Assembly (NCBI GenBank): GCA_025890175.1
Contig: JANPYM010000009.1
Span: 1,551,782-1,615,781 of the forward strand
Length of the DNA: 64,000 nt
Direction: 5' to 3'
From: Ciborinia camelliae
Taxonomy: Eukaryota > Ascomycota > Leotiomycetes > Helotiales > Sclerotiniaceae
Below are positions 58,316 to 64,000 of the stretch, piece by piece. The notes below the pieces were generated by a model. That model was given only the letters and a program-made list of their open reading frames with translations. It was not told the origin of the DNA and did no database searches. How positions within the stretch are numbered: the first letter of the stretch is position 1; the number at the start of each line of letters is the position of its first letter. Both the position numbers and the translations under genes were made by a program.

Positions 58316-58344
58316 GATCATGTGACCACTATGGTCACATGATC
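58316..58344. repeat. 12-bp-arm palindrome
   Basis: GATCATGTGACC and its exact reverse complement are separated by five bases (ACTAT). It lies between the MITE fragment and the tRNA gene, at the edge of a very AT-rich stretch (58370-58640). Confidence 0.8.
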
Positions 58345-58645
58345 AACGCTTATATTAGATAGTGTTCTTTCCAAAAGAATCCTTTTCTCTTTAGTATAGT
58401 TCTTTTATTAGATTGTATATCTACGATTTCACCTTTATAATTCTATATAACGCGTATAATAGAATCCTTTTTTTAGATTTTAAACTATTTTAGAAGAAAT
58501 AAAATATCTTTTAAAAAAAATTATATTACAAAAATAAAGATATATTATATTCGTTTATAGAAAACAGTTTACAAAAAACGATTTTAAAAGTAGCGGTTAT
58601 CGAGAGTATATATATTTTTTTTCCGATACCGAAGTATTAAAAAAC

Positions 58646-58717
58646 GGGCTTGTGGTTTAGTGGTATAATGTTCCCTTAGCATGGGAGAGGTCCGGCGTTC
58701 GATTCGCCGCTAGTCCA
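58646..58717 (+). tRNA. tRNA-Ala (AGC)
   Basis: A 72-nt intronless tRNA. The acceptor stem GGGCTTG pairs with CTAGTCC, with a G-T pair and one T-T mismatch at the sixth pair, followed by discriminator A. The D arm TGGTTTAGTGGT doubles as A box. The anticodon stem-loop TTCCC-TTAGCAT-GGGAG carries anticodon AGC. The T arm CGGCG-TTCGATT-CGCCG doubles as B box. A T-run at 58741-58747 can terminate Pol III. The acceptor-stem mismatch is the only unusual feature. The first 23 bases and five flanking bases recur at 43317. Confidence 0.94.
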
Positions 58718-61545
58718 TCAATAGTGATTCGATCACACACTTTTTTTCTTTTTTTGGGGGTTTTTTGGGCTGGGAATTTGAGGAAATTTTTAATATGGGA
58801 AAAGTTGTATCACCGCCTTTGTTCGGCCACTAACCAAATCATTCTGCTGATATAAACCGACCCTTGCAAGCGAAGGCGGTGTAATACTGATTGTAGTCTC
58901 GAATGAATCCAATCCTTATTTTTTTGATTCAACTCCTTTCTAGGATTCATTGTTAGGTTGGTGATATGAAAAAGAAACTCATATAACCTCAAGGCAGGGA
59001 GGTCTAGAAAACCGTAGACTTACGTTTTATCACCTCAACAGCCAGACCATTTGTCATCAAAACAAGCTTCGGAGCACACATTCTTACATTATCAAATATT
59101 GAGGCAAAAAAACGCCTTGTCTGGTTATCTAGGTATCATATACCTTGAGGATCATTCATTCCTTCCATATTGTAAGCCTATCTTGTGAATTACTTGGGTA
59201 CAAAAATTTCTCTATCTTTTAACATTTGCTATTTAAATACTCTTATCCTTGACTTGTTTCATTCCTTATCCCTCATCCTCAATCCCATATCTTTTTCCCT
59301 CTCTCAAACCTTCCCCCTCATATCTCTCCCCCCTCTCATTGCTTCCCCCTCATATCTCCCCCCTCTCATTGCTTCCCCCTCATATCTCCCCCCTCTCATT
59401 GCTTCCCCCCTTCATATCTTCCCTCTCCTCTCATTGCTTCTCCCCCCTCATATATTTCCTCTCCGTCATTGCTTTCCCCTTTCCATTGCCCCCCCTTCCC
59501 ATTGCCCCCCCTTCCCATTGCCCCCCCTTCTCATTTCTTCATCCATTCATCCCCTCCCTTACCCACTCAATATCAATATCAACACAACTTAACTTTCTTT
59601 ACTCTTAAGTATTTTACTTATATCCCGTTTCAGTTATAAGTTAGAAGGCCGGGGTACGTACCATGGAATACTATAAGCTTGAGGCCAAAGGACTCTTATA
59701 CTAGTCAACTTAAATCTATACATAGTCCAATATGAGTTATTACTTGCACTTGTTAAATAGATATACTTTTGATTTCGAGGTTTGCTTAAAGTTCTATTTG
59801 TTCAGCTTTCATATCTGCACTTATTTGGACAAGTAGTCTTGAAATAAATGATATCAACAAGATATCTAGTGCTTGAAAAGGCGTATATGGATGGAAACTG
59901 GGTTGTGGGTTAATATCTAATGCCTACGAATATGATTCGAATTGGGTTTTGAGGGGGAGTAGGTATTCCCAAGGTCAAGATGGAGGTGACTAAGGGAATA
60001 CATTTGGCTACAAAACTACTTTGGGGTTCGTTACCTTTGCCAGGACGTGAAAACGGCAATGCTTGGTTTGGAAAGTTTGAATTGTGCCAATTGCTAGATT
60101 GGGAGTTGGAGCATGCTACATCCCGACGATACTCACAACAACACGAACTTGCATGAGTTCTTAGTTGTATCAACGGGGTTCGACCATGTTCATTGGCACA
60201 GTTATCAGATCGACCAGGCGAGTTTTTGAGGTGGGATATCGACCTTACTAGAGTTACAAGGACAACGGGTATGTTATCTGCCATTTCATTCTGTTTACTT
60301 GATATGTTTAGGGGCGGTGAGTGATCACATCGGGCGTTTCGATGCGGCAATTGACTATATTTTCCTGAAAAAGGGACGAGTATCGATGTCGAAACAGGAG
60401 CAGAGGCGAGAAAGAGAAAAATCAGACAATACTGTCAGCATCCGAGAGCTGTCTAGAATATAGTGTTCTCTCCGGTCCTTAGGCTGATTGCAATAATGCT
60501 TCAAAGAGGAATCTTGGACGGGGAGGATGGTGAGGAGGAGTATGAGGATGTATTGTTTGAATCAAGGGTGGTGAAGAGGTGAAGAGGGTCAATGGAATTC
60601 CGTTGTTGCTTGCAGGGACAAATCCAATACCAGATGAACTGGAAGAAGACGAAGAAGTAAATGATTCTGAGGAGTTGTTAAAGACGGTAGGCGATGGTGG
60701 TTTATTTCCGGAAAAAATGATCATTTTACAAGTGAATAAGGGTAACAACATAAATAGATAATGCTATAGTTACATAGGAGTTTCAATATCGCAGATTTAA
60801 CAAAAGAAAATGTATTCCCTACTCAATATGAATCTCTGTAAAAAAGAAAACTTAGTTTAAAATAATCTAATTAGTATATTATAATTTATTTCCTCAGCAG
60901 ACTTTGCACTGTAACTTGGTACTTGATAATACGCAATAGCACCACAATTCTCGGTCCAGGTAATGCAGATTTCCCAATCATCCTTCGAATCTCTAAGGGT
61001 GGCCGTTCAAATAAATGGAATAAATGGAATATTGCATCGTGATCGAGGATCGTAGGGGCTGAGATAGTAGTCATTGTCCGAAATTTCAGTACAAATTATT
61101 CAATAGTTTTGATTGAGATGAAACCAGATCTTTGAATTCTGTTGAAAGGACAAGTTATTGAGGAAACGCTGCTGGTGAACTGTGTAGATCTGCACACTGC
61201 AGATGGAGAAGCAGGTGGGTGCCGTTGTAAATTGATATGAATCCGTCAACAAAAAGTTTAACTATCAAGATAAAACTATTGCTCGGGGTCGTTTCTTTGT
61301 GGAAATTCAATTCGCATACATCAGAGATAATTTGTAAGGAGTTTAGTAAGGCGTTGTTTTTTACATTCTTATATAGGAAGTCAATCGAAAGTGAACTGAA
61401 GAGTACACACCCCGCCAGTCTCATCGGGCCCCTCCTCGCTTCTCCCAAACATTAACACACATCATCGCCTCCCGTCACTTTCACCCAAACATAATTCCAG
61501 CAGTCATCTATCATTTGTTTGAATACCCTTTAAATATATCATTAA
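58718..61545. other. Intergenic with CT-rich minisatellites
   Basis: No supported gene. The frames at 59910-60350 (-) and 60579-60761 (+) start with ATG or alternatives but show no family motif. The Ser-rich frame at 60479-60751 (-) and its acidic counterpart arise from a GAA/GAGGA-rich stretch. The minisatellite at 59310-59530 is listed separately. Confidence 0.45.
59310..59530. repeat. Pyrimidine-rich minisatellite
   Basis: A 30-bp unit (CCCCTCATATCTCC followed by CCCCTCTCATTGCTT) repeats about three times. It is followed by variants and then by a 16-17-bp unit CCCATTGCCCCCCCTT repeated three times. Two overlapping plus-strand frames through it are low-complexity Pro/Leu/Ser repeats and are not believed to be genes. 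Confidence 0.8.
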
Positions 61546-64000
61546 ATGAATTGGACAGGAGGACGCCTGCAAAGGCATTCTGGAAAATCTTCCCGTGGTG
61601 GTGGTGCCTTGACCAATCGACAAAAGGAGCATTTTGCAAAAGTGAAAGCCAACATACGAAGCGGCGGGCAAAGGAATAGTCCTGCGAAATGGTCAATCTT
61701 TGGTAAAGTTTCAGTTGATAAACCACAAAGACAGTTATTGGACAGTTATGCCGGGGCAGGAAGAAATACTGAGCATGCTTCGAGCCGGAAGAGAAAGAGA
61801 AGTGAAAGTCGGCACGAGAACTGGGATGAACGTGAAGAATACGACGATGAACCTCCTACATCTGCCTCGCTGCACAGAGAGCCCCAAGCTAGATATACGA
61901 ACACTCGTTCTCCCTCGGTCGAAATCGTTCAAAGAAGTCCCATACCGGACGACGATTTATACAATGCGACCCCTCCGCCATTAAGAATCAAGCGCGAACG
62001 TGCTGTATCACCAGAACTTGGAAATGTTACTCGAAATTACAAGCCGCGAGAACCAAAGGAAGAGTCTATAGAAGAAAAGAGACTAAAACTATTGAGTAAA
62101 GGGGACTGGGTTGGCTTGAGCATTCGTCGTTTGCCGCAGTTGAAATTCAATCCTCCAAAACATGATGAAGATATCGGGCGAAGAAGAAAGGTAAAAGATG
62201 GACACAGAGCAAGGTATTCCAAACTTCAGACAAGAATTGATTCGCCATTCGCCGTAAGGAAAGTCCAATTGTGTGAAGAAGAAGAAGAAAGGGGTCATAT
62301 ACGAGAGAGTATGAAAAGTGATGTTAGAATATCGATTGGTGGCAGGGTTGTCCCACCGGGAATAAGTTCGAGTTCTCGGCGGAGTAAAGTTGTTCGCCAA
62401 TCTACACCTCGCATGATGCACCGAATTTTGTCATCGGATGAGATGTTGCTCGATGATGAGTATGACATGGACGGCAGAGAAGATTTGAATAGTGATAGAT
62501 TTCTTTCCGTTTTCGAAACAAGAATACATGGTAGTGGAAGATATCAAGATTCTCCGATGAGCATTCCATCGAGCGGTAACCAGGATACGCACCTTACATA
62601 TAGATATCAACAAAGGCACAAAAATACCGAACGCGCACCCCTTAGCAAAACTAACAGAAGTGGAATTCCAATTGAACTTGGCGCTAAAGCTTCACCATTT
62701 CCCGGTATCCAATTGAGACAACCGATGCCCACGCGCCCTGCCAAACATCCGGTTCTTCACTTAAGCTCGCCTAAGTGCAACAGCAGTGTGTTAGCACATG
62801 TTGGGGGGTTAAAGTGTGTTGTCCCCAAAGATCAAGGCATGGATAATGAGACATGGAAGACATGGATGGCACCGTCCACACAGGGTACAGGATATTATGA
62901 TCATCAAGCCGAAGGACGTTTCGCAAATCGAAATATATCAATAAGCCCAGGAATAAGCGCCATACCAACATTCCGCGAGGACACATCTAGTGTGTCAAGG
63001 TTCGATGACGAGAATTCGGGTGGACAATATGAACATGTCGAGTCATCGGAAGGTTGCGAGAGCTCGATGATACAGGAATCTACAGAACCATCTGATGGAA
63101 ACTGCATCTCACACACGTCGAACATCTATGCCCAGTCTGTCTCATCTGAATATTGCGAGATTGTAAGTGATGCAGAAGTGCCAGTAGCGTCTCATCAATC
63201 CTCAAACGAAGACAATATCTCAACAGAGCCGCAATATATTCGATCTTCACAGAGGGCATCTTCAAGCATTCCGTGGGACCCCCCTCAGAACTCAAGTCCT
63301 GGTACGACTGAGCCTTGTCAGCGCAAGTTTACTGAGAGTCCGCAGTCCAAGACCTTTTCTCCCCAACAAAACCCCACCCTTTCCGGAAAGACGGTGGAGC
63401 CAAAAGATACCACAATACAGCACAGCCAGATTATGTGGTCGAAATTGAACCAAGATTCCGATAGGATAAAGGATTGCCCTGCAAAAAGTGTTCAGAAGGA
63501 AACAGACCAAAACGAACTCTGGATGAAATTTGTTTTTGACGAAGATAGTGAAAACGAGGACGTGTTATCAAAAAAGACCATATCCACTAGGGCTGGTGCA
63601 AACATCGATATGACTACTAACCGTTTACCTGCGATACGCGAGAAGTTGAAGGAGGAGCCATCGCCTACATTTTCAACCTTTGTACACAATTCAGTCGAGT
63701 CTGAAAGCCCATTGCAACCTAGATATGTTGCTCCTACGAACAGTCGCGGAATTTTGAAAAATCACCAGCTAGAAGACAATAGGGTGCCCGAGGATGAAAT
63801 CACCCAATCCTCAGGGTTTTCAACGTACGTCCATCAGTCTAATGACAACTACAGACCTCTGAGTCCATCTGCTAGGGCTAGGGGTCATCCCCACAAAGAG
63901 AAACACTACCAAGTAAATGGAGATTCGGGTGCCAACAATCGTACTTCCGTAGCGTATCCGACTAACTCCAACATCCCAAACCCCAGTAGCCCCTTGTCTT
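61546..64000 (+). CDS. Large disordered basic protein, 5' part only
   Basis: An uninterrupted frame of at least 818 codons starts at ATG 61546 and leaves the window open. No intron is needed in this stretch. The N-terminus MNWTGGRLQRHSGKSSRG with LTNRQKEHFAKVKANIR and a later block RLKLLSKGDWVGLSIRRL followed by GRRRKVKDGH looks like a conserved fungal hypothetical family. A nuclear-type basic patch RKRKRSESRHE lies near residue 85. Later there is LWMKFVFDEDSENEDV (about residue 655). The rest is Ser/Pro/Asp/Arg-rich and probably disordered; no catalytic domain, signal peptide or membrane helix is seen. I do not recognise a function. The start is the first ATG after an in-frame stop region and is followed by the conserved motif. 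Confidence 0.8.
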   Translation, partial: MNWTGGRLQRHSGKSSRGGGALTNRQKEHFAKVKANIRSGGQRNSPAKWSIFGKVSVDKPQRQLLDSYAGAGRNTEHASSRKRKRSESRHENWDEREEYDDEPPTSASLHREPQARYTNTRSPSVEIVQRSPIPDDDLYNATPPPLRIKRERAVSPELGNVTRNYKPREPKEESIEEKRLKLLSKGDWVGLSIRRLPQLKFNPPKHDEDIGRRRKVKDGHRARYSKLQTRIDSPFAVRKVQLCEEEEERGHIRESMKSDVRISIGGRVVPPGISSSSRRSKVVRQSTPRMMHRILSSDEMLLDDEYDMDGREDLNSDRFLSVFETRIHGSGRYQDSPMSIPSSGNQDTHLTYRYQQRHKNTERAPLSKTNRSGIPIELGAKASPFPGIQLRQPMPTRPAKHPVLHLSSPKCNSSVLAHVGGLKCVVPKDQGMDNETWKTWMAPSTQGTGYYDHQAEGRFANRNISISPGISAIPTFREDTSSVSRFDDENSGGQYEHVESSEGCESSMIQESTEPSDGNCISHTSNIYAQSVSSEYCEIVSDAEVPVASHQSSNEDNISTEPQYIRSSQRASSSIPWDPPQNSSPGTTEPCQRKFTESPQSKTFSPQQNPTLSGKTVEPKDTTIQHSQIMWSKLNQDSDRIKDCPAKSVQKETDQNELWMKFVFDEDSENEDVLSKKTISTRAGANIDMTTNRLPAIREKLKEEPSPTFSTFVHNSVESESPLQPRYVAPTNSRGILKNHQLEDNRVPEDEITQSSGFSTYVHQSNDNYRPLSPSARARGHPHKEKHYQVNGDSGANNRTSVAYPTNSNIPNPSSPLS

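Noticed and set aside
59185..59608. Two overlapping Pro/Leu/Ser-rich frames
   Set aside because: Produced by the pyrimidine-rich minisatellite; low complexity only.
59910..60350. 146-codon minus-strand frame
   Set aside because: No conserved motif seen and no leader or intron structure; may be chance.

Overview
This window is nuclear DNA of a filamentous ascomycete (Pezizomycotina). The genes carry several short GT-AG introns, mostly 45-110 nt. The gene content is typical of mould genomes: an Ime2/ImeB-type kinase, DUF7514, an Stc1 domain, a GT34 mannosyltransferase, a SAT4/rhodopsin-like membrane protein, HSPA12-type Hsp70, P450s and ankyrin/STAND-type remnants. Low gene density, long G-poor leaders and many intergenic TACCTAGGTA/ACCTACC motifs fit Leotiomycetes (Helotiales), but that placement is an inference and species cannot be read from the sequence. 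Exon structures given here are manual splice models; in each one the joined frame was checked for phase.

Layout. 1-25 kb: a mitochondrial PDK/BCKDK-type kinase (+), a DUF7514 protein (-), an Stc1-domain protein (-) and an Ime2-type meiotic kinase (+), separated by very long non-coding stretches. One of these (about 7.85-10.3 kb) is a G-poor leader-like tract ending in a degenerate ~93-bp repeat array. 25.9-43 kb: ankyrin/NLR-like remnants (-), an HSPA12-type Hsp70 (-), an RCC1-repeat protein with a long intron (+), proteasome alpha-2 (-, with a GC-AG intron), a RINGv membrane ubiquitin ligase (+), a decayed phosphomannose isomerase copy (-), a GT34 Golgi mannosyltransferase (+) and sphingosine-1-phosphate lyase (+). 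These are mostly housekeeping genes.

43.3-58.7 kb is accessory. An AT-rich block with short perfect hairpins, tRNA-like fragments and degenerate repeats (43.3-45 kb) leads into an oxidative gene group: P450 (+), a berberine-bridge-type FAD oxidase broken by one in-frame TAG (+), a second P450 (-), an Erg26/3beta-HSD-like dehydrogenase (-), a P450-like remnant (-) and a SAT4-type 7TM protein (+). No backbone synthase is visible, so this is best read as a tailoring module, possibly acting on sterols or triterpenoids, and partly decayed. It ends at a 463-bp hAT-like MITE with an 8-bp target duplication, a partial inverted second copy of that element, a 12-bp-arm palindrome and a tRNA-Ala(AGC) gene.

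58.7-64 kb: a CT-rich minisatellite region, then the 5' part of a long disordered basic protein that runs off the window end.

Cross-cutting signal: two otherwise good reading frames (ankyrin gene, FAD oxidase) are each stopped by a codon that one C-to-T change in a CpA context would explain. That is the signature expected of RIP, but two sites cannot prove it.
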